Assembly: GCA_014239955.1 (NCBI GenBank)
Contig: JAAZXW010000009.1
Coordinates: forward strand, 106,372-170,371
DNA: 64,000 bases
Reading direction: 5' to 3'
Origin: Methanobacteriota archaeon
GTDB lineage: Archaea; Thermoplasmatota; Poseidoniia; Poseidoniales; Thalassarchaeaceae
In this document: positions 19,009-27,141 of the stretch, one piece after another
How the letters are laid out: the number at the start of each line of letters is the position of its first letter
Position numbering within the stretch: the stretch's first letter is position 1
Translations under genes and position numbers: made by a program
The notes under the pieces: model-generated
The model's input: the letters and a program-made list of their open reading frames with translations, nothing else
Told to the model about the DNA's origin: nothing
Database searches by the model: none

Positions 19009-20052
19009 TTATGGCCACCTAATGTGATCCGGGGACAGGGAGCAATTCAACCTGCATACACCCCTATCGTCGATGGAGATAACTTCACCATCACAAATAG
19101 GGCAAATTGTGTGCTCCGCCAACTCTTCTAGCCAAGCTCTTCTCGTCTCGAGCTCGTCTCCTTCTTCCCTCAATCTGGATAGAATCCTAGTAGCCCTGCC
19201 TCCCAAATGCTTTCCCGCAGACTCCCAAGGGTCGCCTTCCAAGTTACCCATTCTAGCAGTAGCCTGCTTTCTAATATCGTTCGACAATGAAGAAATACCA
19301 CTAGAAGTGACAATTTCGCCAATCGGGCTTGGAGCCCCCCTTGCTATGGGTCTCGCAAGTAGGTAAGCCAGGAAGAAACCTCCAATATGCGCCATGTGAG
19401 CTATGTTCGTTTCTCCAGCCGTTCCACTCTGAATAGAGTACATCTGGAAAATCTCAAGACCCAATCGAACGAATGCAATCAGCCACACAGGCCACGCCCT
19501 GATCAAGAAAATTAGTGGGAATTCGATCTTATCCTCTGGCCAGCAGGCCATGTACGCCCCCAGAAGGCCGAAGGCAGCACCACTTGCTCCAATCGCTGGG
19601 GCAAATGAATTTGGATGTGACAAGATCCATGCTATGTTACCCCCTAGGAAACCTAGGAAGTACACAGCAATCCATCTTCTTGGACCTAATCGCTGCTCCA
19701 GTGGGACTCCGGCCAATGCAATAACGAGGACATTCCCAAGAACATGCAGAAAGTCCCCATGTAACCATGCTGATGTGAATATCCGGTGGAGGTGGGTTGG
19801 CTCTCCGGCTAAACCAGGGATTACACTGAAAATATCAATCGGATAGAAATCGAAAAGGCTGTGCTGGAAAGCCGACAAGAAGTACTGGATGAAGTGGACA
19901 AGAAGAAGTGAAAGCACCATTGCAAGCGCCAAACTGTCCCCTTTCCTAGCAGCGAAGGCCAAGGGTGCGACTGCAACCACGAATAGAATCGCTATCCAGA
20001 GAAAATCGACCGTCTCTACCTGGCCCCAGAGAAAGTCGATGTCCCTGGCCAT
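19009..20052 (-). CDS. Rhomboid-family intramembrane serine protease with C-terminal zinc-ribbon-like tail
   Basis: The protein has 347 residues from ATG 20052; a GTG at 20103 would add 17. It has about six membrane helices with rhomboid hallmarks: HGDFLHVLGN in the loop/helix 2, the serine motif GASGAAFGLLGAY, and the catalytic His in AHMAHIGGFFLAYL. Rhomboids cut transmembrane segments of substrates within the membrane. After the helices is a soluble tail of about 110 residues ending with a CPIC...C-x3-C cysteine cluster, probably a zinc ribbon. It lies immediately upstream of the subtilase gene on the same strand, 68 bases away, which hints that membrane-anchored proteins nearby could be substrates. 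Confidence 0.88.
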   Translation of the reverse strand: MARDIDFLWGQVETVDFLWIAILFVVAVAPLAFAARKGDSLALAMVLSLLLVHFIQYFLSAFQHSLFDFYPIDIFSVIPGLAGEPTHLHRIFTSAWLHGDFLHVLGNVLVIALAGVPLEQRLGPRRWIAVYFLGFLGGNIAWILSHPNSFAPAIGASGAAFGLLGAYMACWPEDKIEFPLIFLIRAWPVWLIAFVRLGLEIFQMYSIQSGTAGETNIAHMAHIGGFFLAYLLARPIARGAPSPIGEIVTSSGISSLSNDIRKQATARMGNLEGDPWESAGKHLGGRATRILSRLREEGDELETRRAWLEELAEHTICPICDGEVISIDDRGVCRLNCSLSPDHIRWP

Positions 20053-20132
20053 TATTTGGGCCCAGATGATTGCTCTAAAGAGGGATTCGTAATTATGGAA
20101 CACTCATTATGAAAGTCCCCTGCCGATACAAT

Positions 20133-21542
20133 ATGCTTTCATCACCCCTGGCTCAAGTAAAGGGGATCGATGTACACAGGGGCCCATTCAAGATCCTGGA
20201 AGGGTCTTCGGTCACACTTGAGGAGGGTGAGATTGTTGCCGTGATGGGGGAGAATGGCTCTGGAAAGACGACCTTGATCGAGGCGTTTGCGGGAATCTTG
20301 CCATTGAGGTCTGGCGAGGTAATCTGGCACGAGGGGGGTGAGTCGACTGTGGTTCGAGATTCAGAGGGTAGGAGAAATCCACCCCCTCCAATGGGGTTGA
20401 CGCTTCAGAGAGGAGGGATATGTGGTGACGAGACAGTATTCGAGAGAACGGCAGTCTCCCTCTCAGTTGCAGGCATTTCTTCGGACGTTGCACAGATCTT
20501 GGAGCTTTTGGATCACTGGGGGCTCCGACATAGGTCGAACGACCGAGTCGCCCATCTATCTGGGGGCCTAAGGCGCCGTCTAGCTATTTTGTGCGGTTTG
20601 GCCCCTGCAGCACTTAGCCAGTCCCCCAGGGTAGTCCTTTTGGATGAGCCATCCGAGGGTCTGGACGAATCTGCGAAGGTGACGTTGAGGGGCTGGATTA
20701 GGGCGCTATCTTCAAGGAATCATGGAATTCTGATGGCAACTCACGACAAAGAACTCTCATCCTGCGCCGATAGGGTCCTAGTCATCGAGGGCAAGTCCCT
20801 GAGCGAAACTCCCGGCGATTCATCCGGCGAACTATCGAAATTGCCCGACATCGGTCAAACCACTGAGCAAAGCCCAATTTCATCCCTAGTTCGATGGTCG
20901 ATGAGGATGGAACTACGTAACCCGATAGAAACAGTAGGCAGGGTAACGCCTGCTATCGTTGCAATTCTTCTCTCATATGCTTTGATAATGGGTCACGACC
21001 TTCAGGACAATAATAGTCGCCTTCAAGCAGCATTGATACTCGCCCCGGCATTCATTGCATCGATCTCATCCCCAGCACTAGTGTCCAGACTCTCTGAGTC
21101 CGACTGCGGACGCTGGTGGAATGCCGTAGTAGGGCCGATGGCGAGACCAGCGTTCTCCATTACCGGTGCATCGATACTATTGCCAATTCCAGTCACATAT
21201 CTGTCTTGGTTTGTCCTCTCTGGTTCAGTCGACGATCAAGTTTCCTCAGAAGTCATATTGTGGTTGTGGATCCCAGCTCTCGTCATGATGGACCTAGCGA
21301 TAGCAGCCACAGCCCTACACCTCTTGGTTGCCGACCTTTCGAGGTCTTCTGCCGCTCCAGCGCCGCTGCTACTAGTGGTCCTAGTCTGGCCATTCCTTGA
21401 ACTGACTGATGCCCTTTCTTCCATAATTGATGAGGGGATGACATGGGGATTATCTATCCATGAGCCACTGGTAACATGCATAGTGGCCAGCCTAATCTCT
21501 GCCCTATTATGGTTAGCAGCCGTGATGATTCCAGATTACTGA
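20133..21542 (+). CDS. CcmA-CcmB fusion: heme-handling ABC transporter for cytochrome c maturation
   Basis: The protein has 469 residues from ATG 20133, chosen because CATTATGAA lies about 25 bases upstream; ATG 20109 is the alternative. Residues 1 to about 215 are an ABC ATPase: Walker A GENGSGKTT, signature LSGGLRRRLAIL, Walker B VVLLDEPSEGLDES and switch His ATHDKEL. Residues from about 250 form six hydrophobic helices of CcmB type (PAIVAILLSYALIMGHDLQD, ALILAPAFIASISSPAL). In most organisms CcmA and CcmB are separate. In the CcmABCD complex they power release of heme-loaded CcmE. The gene order with ccmC and a ccmD-like gene supports this role. Confidence 0.82.
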   Translation: MLSSPLAQVKGIDVHRGPFKILEGSSVTLEEGEIVAVMGENGSGKTTLIEAFAGILPLRSGEVIWHEGGESTVVRDSEGRRNPPPPMGLTLQRGGICGDETVFERTAVSLSVAGISSDVAQILELLDHWGLRHRSNDRVAHLSGGLRRRLAILCGLAPAALSQSPRVVLLDEPSEGLDESAKVTLRGWIRALSSRNHGILMATHDKELSSCADRVLVIEGKSLSETPGDSSGELSKLPDIGQTTEQSPISSLVRWSMRMELRNPIETVGRVTPAIVAILLSYALIMGHDLQDNNSRLQAALILAPAFIASISSPALVSRLSESDCGRWWNAVVGPMARPAFSITGASILLPIPVTYLSWFVLSGSVDDQVSSEVILWLWIPALVMMDLAIAATALHLLVADLSRSSAAPAPLLLVVLVWPFLELTDALSSIIDEGMTWGLSIHEPLVTCIVASLISALLWLAAVMIPDY

Positions 21543-21580
21543 CCAACAGCATTCATGACTGTGTGGTTTTTCGCAACAAT

Positions 21581-22294
21581 GTGAGCGATTACAGAGACCC
21601 CGCAGTCACTATTACGGTTTTAGGGATGGCATGTGCGGCAATCACGGCTTTCCTCGGCTTCTTCCAAGCACCCTTGGTCGACCCCGACTCTTGGAACGCT
21701 CCCGAAGCATATCGGATTCTCTACTGGCATGTCCCTTTCGCATGGTCTTCATTCCTATCCTTCTGTCTACTCTTCCTTGGCTCTGTTTCATGGTATGTCA
21801 AGCGCTCCGAGAGAGGTTGGAGCATGGTTGTCATCGGCTCTGAACTTGGGTTGCTATTTGGTATGGGGGTGGTAATATCTGGTCCCATTTGGGGGGCTGC
21901 CGAGTGGGGCGTACCTTGGGACTGGGGGGATGTGAGGCTAAACACATATGCTCTGCTGACTTTGGTGGCATTGTTCCTCGTAATGTCACTAAGGAGTCAA
22001 CCCGATGGGGAAGAAACCAGAGACACCCTTGCTGCCGTGGGGTTGTTCGGTTTCGTTCTGGTGCCTATTACCGCGGCTGCCACCACCCTCTGGACAAATC
22101 GGCACCCAGAAGTGATTCTTAGGGAGTCGGAAGAGACAGGTTTTGATCCGGAAATATTGCAAGTCATGGGCTTCGGGGCCGTTTCATTCATGATTCTATT
22201 CATCGGTTTGGTCTTGCTAAACTACTCAATCTACACCCTACGAGGCGAATTAGAGGTACTGAACAGGGAGATTGATGAGGAGGGGATTAATTGA
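21581..22294 (+). CDS. ccmC: Cytochrome c maturation heme protein CcmC
   Basis: The protein has 237 residues from a GTG at 21581, a normal CcmC length; GTG 21563 and further upstream codons are also in frame. It has six membrane helices. The tryptophan-rich signature of heme-handling proteins is WGVPWDWGDVRL. The flanking axial-His candidates are in ILYWHVPFAW and WTNRHPEV. CcmC binds heme at the outer face and loads it onto CcmE. It follows ccmAB by 38 bases and overlaps the ccmD-like gene by four. Confidence 0.88.
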   Translation: MSDYRDPAVTITVLGMACAAITAFLGFFQAPLVDPDSWNAPEAYRILYWHVPFAWSSFLSFCLLFLGSVSWYVKRSERGWSMVVIGSELGLLFGMGVVISGPIWGAAEWGVPWDWGDVRLNTYALLTLVALFLVMSLRSQPDGEETRDTLAAVGLFGFVLVPITAAATTLWTNRHPEVILRESEETGFDPEILQVMGFGAVSFMILFIGLVLLNYSIYTLRGELEVLNREIDEEGIN

Positions 22295-22431
22295 CTGGAG
22301 AAATTGCAGCCATGGTAACATATTCTCTGCTGTCACTCATTCTTGGATACTATTCATTCAGTAGGATTTCTATCCTCATCGATCTCAAGAGGCAGATCAG
22401 CAGGAAGTCAGTCTCTGATTACGAGGAATGA
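22291..22431 (+). CDS. CcmD-like small membrane protein
   Basis: The protein has 46 residues. The TTG start overlaps the ccmC stop (TTGA); an in-frame ATG at 22312 would give 39 residues. It has one hydrophobic helix (VTYSLLSLILGYYSFSRISIL) followed at once by a basic tail (DLKRQISRK), the same topology and size as CcmD, which holds CcmABC together and helps release holo-CcmE. CcmD sequences are too short and variable for certainty; position straight after ccmC is the main evidence. It ends 58 bases before the nmd3 start. Confidence 0.6.
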   Translation: MTGEIAAMVTYSLLSLILGYYSFSRISILIDLKRQISRKSVSDYEE

Positions 22432-22489
22432 CCCAAAACGCTCTAGGAAGCCTTCTAACGGGGCGTCTGAGCGGAGCATTGGTAATCGC

Positions 22490-23548
22490 ATGTCTGGAGG
22501 GTCCTTTTGCATCACTTGCGGAGCCGATCCCCCGTTATCCACAGGAAGGCTATGTGAGCCCTGTCTCAGGAAGAGGACAATCCTCTCGAAGATGCCTGAA
22601 ACAATTCAGCAGATGCGCTGCGCTAAGTGCGACTCTTTCGAAATCAGAGGCGGGTGGTCTCCCATGGATGGGCATGGAATAGCAGATCTGAGGATCAGGG
22701 ATAATCTAGTACTGGATGAGAGAGCCAAGAAGGTGGCAGTAGACTTCTCAGTCCAGGAAATAGACTCGCGAACAAACAGGTTGCATGTCGATGTTTCCGG
22801 AACCATTGACGGTTACGAATTCCATGATTCGCACTCACCCCTACTGCAGACTAGCAATGCAGTGTGTACTCCCTGCACAAGAAAGGATGGTGATTACTTC
22901 GAGGCAATAGTCCAACTGAGATCCGCAGGGAGGAAACTGAGCGTAGAAGAGCTTTCCAGCCTCAGGTCCACCTTGGACGAGTTGCTACAGTTGATGGAGC
23001 CAAATCCCATGTTCTTCGTCTCAAAAGAAGGGCCAGTAACGGGTGGCTGGGACCTCCAAATGGGTTCCAAGAGCCTCGCAAGGACTTGGGGGAGAAAACT
23101 AACCAAATCATTCGGGGGGTCGGTCAAGGAGAGCTCAACAGTGGTCGGTGTTAACGAGGGTGTCGAAGTCACAAGGCTGACACTCAGTTACAGAAAGCCA
23201 GCTTACTCCATCGGAGATGCAGTCAGGTTCAAGAAATCACTCTGGATCGTCGATAGCTGGCAGAAGAACGGCCCGATTCTGCGGAAGTTGGACAGATTCG
23301 AGAGGACCGGAGCCACATGGCGGGACATGGAGGCTTCCAGCGTAGTTTGCGCGCAATCAGAACAGCGGATTGTACAGGTCCTCAATCGGGACAGCTCTGC
23401 TGCTGAATTCATGGACCCCACTGACTACAAGGTCTCCACCGTTGCCCTCCCATACGATGATGATGGCCTGTCCGAGGAATTACGCATCGGCTTCATAGAT
23501 GGGATGTGGCTAGCACTGCCACTATCTGGCAAAGGAGGTGGAAAATGA
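22490..23548 (+). CDS. nmd3: NMD3-family ribosomal large-subunit export/maturation factor homologue
   Basis: The protein has 352 residues starting at ATG 22490, just ahead of the first zinc finger. The N-terminus has the NMD3 zinc-binding repeats: FCITCGADPP...LCEPCLRKR and MRCAKCDSFEIRGGW, plus a later CTPC. The rest follows archaeal NMD3 (VTGGWDLQMGSKSLARTWGRKL, SLWIVDSW). In eukaryotes NMD3 adapts pre-60S subunits for export; in archaea it is thought to act in late 50S maturation. Its TGA overlaps the next ATG (ATGA). Confidence 0.85.
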   Translation: MSGGSFCITCGADPPLSTGRLCEPCLRKRTILSKMPETIQQMRCAKCDSFEIRGGWSPMDGHGIADLRIRDNLVLDERAKKVAVDFSVQEIDSRTNRLHVDVSGTIDGYEFHDSHSPLLQTSNAVCTPCTRKDGDYFEAIVQLRSAGRKLSVEELSSLRSTLDELLQLMEPNPMFFVSKEGPVTGGWDLQMGSKSLARTWGRKLTKSFGGSVKESSTVVGVNEGVEVTRLTLSYRKPAYSIGDAVRFKKSLWIVDSWQKNGPILRKLDRFERTGATWRDMEASSVVCAQSEQRIVQVLNRDSSAAEFMDPTDYKVSTVALPYDDDGLSEELRIGFIDGMWLALPLSGKGGGK

Positions 23549-24588
23549 GCGAGCCCGACTTCAGCCAACTTCTTTCGAAGTACGATCGCAGGGACATGGC
23601 CGGTTTCACTAGGAAGTTCGTAGACGACCTAGGGGTTGCCATTTCCACCGAGATGGGAATAGTCGAAGATTGCGATTGGAGCGGTGTGATTTGCCTCGGC
23701 ATGGGTGGATCAGCGGCAGGCGGCCTGTTCCTGAAGGCAATATCCGATGAAACTGGAGGGCTACCCTTTGTCGTTTGGAGGGACTACGGCTTGCCCAGTT
23801 GGTGGGGGCCCGAATGGCTAGTATTGGCCACTTCCTACTCGGGCGGGACCGAGGAGACCCTCGATGCCGTCAAAGAGGCAATATCCGGAGGGGGGACAAT
23901 CGTCGGAATCTGCTCGGGAGGGGAATTGGGGGAGATTCTAGCCGAAAGTGAAGAATCAGTGTGTCTGAACGTCCCATCTGGGCAAATGCCCCGTTCCGCC
24001 TTCGGCCACATTTTCGGTACGCAACTCTCTGCCTGCTGGTCCCTTGGACTCCTCCCTGAACCCAGTGAGGAAGAAATCACGGAAATGCTCCAGCGTCTTT
24101 CCACAGCGTCTTCCAATTCTGATTTGTCGGGAAACTCTGGCATGGCGGCCACGCTTTCTCGTTCCCTTGTGGGAAAGGAGTTGGGAATCGTCTCACCAAC
24201 CTGTTTAGGGCCTGCAGCTTACCGTTTTTCGTGCCAACTGAATGAGAATTCAGCCAAGTTCGCTAGAGCATCGGAAGTACCTGAAATGAATCATAATGAG
24301 ATAGTGGCCTGGACTGGCAAAGCCTCTGAGAACAGTGCTCTGCTATTACTATCATGCGAAGGCCTTCATCCACGGACCGATTCTAGGATCGAGTGGATGC
24401 TGGATGAGGTGGAAGCGACCCCAACATGTGTCATCGAGTGCGAGGGAGAATCCTTGCTTGAAAGGCTCCTTTATGCGGCTCATGTTTCTGACTGGATATC
24501 AATCGGAATCGCTGTCCTGACGGAGGAGGATCCCTCTGACATGCCTGCAATCGAGTCTCTGAAGTCTCACCTAGGCTCAATTCAGTAG
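23545..24588 (+). CDS. Bifunctional phosphoglucose/phosphomannose isomerase (SIS domain)
   Basis: The protein has 347 residues starting in a four-base ATGA overlap with nmd3. SIS-type sugar-isomerase motifs: CLGMGGSAAGG, LATSYSGGTEETLD and GGTIVGICSGG. The C-terminal half holds the PMI-associated region (PEMNHNEIVAW), where the conserved Glu/His pair acts in ring opening and isomerisation. This family interconverts glucose-6-P, mannose-6-P and fructose-6-P, and is the usual PGI in several archaea. The 3' end overlaps the opposite M23-like gene by seven bases. Confidence 0.88.
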   Translation: MSEPDFSQLLSKYDRRDMAGFTRKFVDDLGVAISTEMGIVEDCDWSGVICLGMGGSAAGGLFLKAISDETGGLPFVVWRDYGLPSWWGPEWLVLATSYSGGTEETLDAVKEAISGGGTIVGICSGGELGEILAESEESVCLNVPSGQMPRSAFGHIFGTQLSACWSLGLLPEPSEEEITEMLQRLSTASSNSDLSGNSGMAATLSRSLVGKELGIVSPTCLGPAAYRFSCQLNENSAKFARASEVPEMNHNEIVAWTGKASENSALLLLSCEGLHPRTDSRIEWMLDEVEATPTCVIECEGESLLERLLYAAHVSDWISIGIAVLTEEDPSDMPAIESLKSHLGSIQ

Positions 24589-25163
24589 AGTGGACCCAGT
24601 ACGAGCCTTGGATCCGGGTAGTCGAGCAGTGCCTGTTGCCTGTCTTCGGGCGCGACCACTCCAGGGAGGTCATGAGTCTCAGGCTCGACCAGAGAGAGCT
24701 GGAAGTGCAGGTGTGGCTCCCAACCACCGTTTTCGTGCTTATCCCCCATCCAACAGATTACCTCGCCAGCGGAGACTGGTTGGCCGGCTCGTTTACCGGC
24801 AATCGAGGCTGCATCGAGGTGTCCGTATAGGGCCCAGAGCGGAACGTCGCCAATCAAGTGCTTGGTAATCACCACATTACCGTAATCGCCGTCGGCGGGA
24901 TTGTAGCCGAAGTGTGAGATCTCTCCATCGGCGAAAGCCATACACGGCGTGCCGACGGGTGCACCGATGTCGATTCCAACGTGGAGGAACCGACTTCCCT
25001 CAAAGAGGTCGGTCGAATACATCCCCGGGCGCAGTTCATCGTATCTCCCGATGTCATATTCGTACTTTGAGGGCGAGTCGTCGCCCGATGTGAAGTCCCG
25101 CACTTCGTACTCATCAGGAAGATGTACCACGGGGTGGTAATCGTGAGCCGGCCAGTCAACCAT
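24582..25163 (-). CDS. Stand-alone M23-like (LytM) domain protein, apparently cytosolic
   Basis: The protein has 193 residues from ATG 25163. The M23 fold's metal ligands are all present: HVGIDIG (His, Asp), ALYGHLD, and the terminal HLHF. No signal peptide or membrane helix is seen. The surrounding sequence (DKHENGGWEPHLHFQ, LPGVVAPEDRQQALLDYPDP) is more like the M23 module known from large phosphotransferase / class III aminotransferase fusion proteins than like cell-wall hydrolases (from memory). That makes sense in an archaeon without peptidoglycan. The substrate is unknown. It is 25 bases downstream of rmuC on the same strand. Confidence 0.78.
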   Translation of the reverse strand: MVDWPAHDYHPVVHLPDEYEVRDFTSGDDSPSKYEYDIGRYDELRPGMYSTDLFEGSRFLHVGIDIGAPVGTPCMAFADGEISHFGYNPADGDYGNVVITKHLIGDVPLWALYGHLDAASIAGKRAGQPVSAGEVICWMGDKHENGGWEPHLHFQLSLVEPETHDLPGVVAPEDRQQALLDYPDPRLVLGPLY

Positions 25164-25188
25164 GGATTCGCGAAGAAGGAGGACTAAA

Positions 25189-26427
25189 TCACTCCTCTTC
25201 TGCTTCCTCAGCCAGTTTCCTGACACCACTCTTCTCTCTGAGGTTCTTCTTGACCTTGGCACCGAGTTCGGCCATTTGCTCAGTTTGCCATATGACATTC
25301 CCCGGTCCGTCGGTCAGTCGAGTCCGAGCCATATCATAGGCTGCTCGTGCTTGACCGAGTTCAAATCCAACCTCGGTGAACGACTCGAGGAACAAGGTGA
25401 CCTTGTCGTGGAGGGAGCCTGCTCTCTTCAGCAACTCCATTTGATTGTGTGACTGGTTCTCGCGATTCCACAGTTCTTTGATGAGCAGTAGGGCGAGCAT
25501 GATTGTAGAACCGCTGACTACCTTGACCCGACGATCCCCGACTAAATCCTCGTATAGGCTAGCATCGGATCTCATTGCTTCGATGAATGCGCCCTCCAAT
25601 GGGACGAGCATTAGGACGAAGTCGAGGGTGTGGATGCTCTCCATATGTTCATAGTTCTTGGAGGCTAGTTTCTTGGCATGGTTCCTAATCGACTTGCAGT
25701 GATTCTTCATTGCAATAATTGCTTCTTCTTCATCTCCCGTGTTAACACGGCGAGCGCTGGCGACATATTCTGTGTATGCGGTCAACGAGACCTTGGAATC
25801 AATGACAACTTGTCGATTATCAGGGAGATTTAGGACGAAGTCGGGTTGCTTGCGCTTCCTGTCCTCTCCTGTCTCGGAAAATTGCTTGGTGTAATCTCTA
25901 CCTTCTTTGAAGTCCATGCTCTGAAGAAGATTCTCGACCACCACCTCGCCCCACGCACCTTGAGCCTGAGAATCACCTCTTAATGCCAGAGACAACTCGC
26001 GAGTCTCCTCAGAGAGAGTTATTCCTAGTTTGCTTACATTAGTGACCTCGTTACTGAGGTCAGCAGCTCGCTTGATACCCGCTTTTTCAGTATCTTGAAT
26101 AGCCTTGATGTAATCATTCATGCTATCAGCTAATTGCTTAGTTGCTACAGAAAATGATGATACCTTCTCCTGATCTGCATTATCCACAGCCGTCTTGAAA
26201 GCGTTGGCAGCAGCCACCTCAAACGCATTTTGCATCTGCTTTTGCATTGTGCTCTTTTCATCTGTTAGGGCGCCCAAACGGGCTTCAGTAGTTGCGACTT
26301 CGACCTTGCTCTGAGACATGGCTTCTTCCACCATCCTAGCTGCTCGTTCGGACATAATTTTCCATACAACGACCGCAGTAATCAGCACGGCAATAGTGAT
26401 GAGTATTGACTCTGACAGTTCTACCAT
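25189..26427 (-). CDS. rmuC: RmuC-family DNA recombination protein
   Basis: The protein has 412 residues. An N-terminal membrane helix (ILITIAVLITAVVVWKI) is followed by a long coiled coil (about 30-170) and the RmuC core: GAWGEVVVENLLQSMDF, KQPDFVLNLPDNRQVVIDSKVSL, LDFVLMLVPLEGAFIEAM and STIMLALLLIKELW. RmuC in bacteria limits recombination between inverted repeats and has a PD-(D/E)XK-like nuclease core; PDFVLN...VVIDSK fits that core. The ATG at 26427 has a TATA-like AGTTAAAGT about 28 bases upstream. It is probably co-transcribed with the M23-like gene. Confidence 0.9.
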   Translation of the reverse strand: MVELSESILITIAVLITAVVVWKIMSERAARMVEEAMSQSKVEVATTEARLGALTDEKSTMQKQMQNAFEVAAANAFKTAVDNADQEKVSSFSVATKQLADSMNDYIKAIQDTEKAGIKRAADLSNEVTNVSKLGITLSEETRELSLALRGDSQAQGAWGEVVVENLLQSMDFKEGRDYTKQFSETGEDRKRKQPDFVLNLPDNRQVVIDSKVSLTAYTEYVASARRVNTGDEEEAIIAMKNHCKSIRNHAKKLASKNYEHMESIHTLDFVLMLVPLEGAFIEAMRSDASLYEDLVGDRRVKVVSGSTIMLALLLIKELWNRENQSHNQMELLKRAGSLHDKVTLFLESFTEVGFELGQARAAYDMARTRLTDGPGNVIWQTEQMAELGAKVKKNLREKSGVRKLAEEAEEE

Positions 26428-26492
26428 GCCAATGAACTATAATTCAGAGTACTTTAACTATGCAGGACCGATAATGAGGCATTGAACTATGA

Positions 26493-26500
26493 ATATATTT
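26493..26500 (+). promoter_or_regulatory. TATA box for the METTL5-like/Csl4 operon
   Basis: ATATATTT is centred about 24-25 bases before the ATG at 26521, predicting a leaderless mRNA. It helps choose 26521 over the in-frame start at 26482, which lies upstream of the box. Confidence 0.55.
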
Positions 26501-26520
26501 TCTTAGGTGTTCGGAATCCC

Positions 26521-27141
26521 ATGGCCATGAGGGTTCGAAGGCTGGCCATGCTTCTATCCAATCTTGAGCCGCATCCCTCCAACTCAATCGAACTCGAGCA
26601 GTACTCTACCGATGGAGACTTAGCGGCCCGCTGGCTAGCCGATATCGCCGCTTTCGGTGACCTTTCCGAGGGTTGCTCGATCGCAGACCTCGGAGCGGGT
26701 AACGGAGCGCTCGGCCTGGGTGCACTTGCGATGGGCGCTGGAAGGGCGATACTAGTTGAGGCCGACCAAGCAGCATGTGATGTCGCGAAGTCGAATTCTG
26801 AGTCAATGGGGTTCACTGATTCGGTGGAAGTAATCCGCGCCATGCTCGGCCCGGACTCGGTTGATCTTGACTCTGCTGATGTGATAATCAGCAACCCACC
26901 ATGGGGTAGGCAGACGCCTAGGGCCGACCGCCCCTTCCTAGAGGCCATAATCAACACCGAGGTTCCAGCCCATCTGCTACACAGTGCTGGGGCCACTCAT
27001 ATCCAACCTCTGTTTGAGGACGCTGGTTGGTCTGCCGAGATGTATGGCGAGGCCGACTTCTCCCTTCCAGCCAAATTCACTCACCACTCTCGAGAGCGTG
27101 GAAAGACGAGGGCTGCCTTCTGGCGGCTTGCCCCGATTTAG
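26521..27141 (+). CDS. METTL5-like adenine N6-methyltransferase
   Basis: The protein has 206 residues with a Rossmann SAM-binding fold: motif I DLGAGNGALGLG (about 57-68) and the N6-adenine/glutamine catalytic motif NPPWG (125-129; METTL5 proteins usually have NPPFG). The N-terminal SNIELEQY-like region (IELEQYSTDGDLAARWL) matches METTL5/archaeal rRNA methylases, which modify small-subunit rRNA. ATG 26527 is an alternative start three codons in. Its TAG shares a base with the GTG of csl4 (TAGTG), tying it to the exosome gene. Confidence 0.82.
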   Translation: MAMRVRRLAMLLSNLEPHPSNSIELEQYSTDGDLAARWLADIAAFGDLSEGCSIADLGAGNGALGLGALAMGAGRAILVEADQAACDVAKSNSESMGFTDSVEVIRAMLGPDSVDLDSADVIISNPPWGRQTPRADRPFLEAIINTEVPAHLLHSAGATHIQPLFEDAGWSAEMYGEADFSLPAKFTHHSRERGKTRAAFWRLAPI

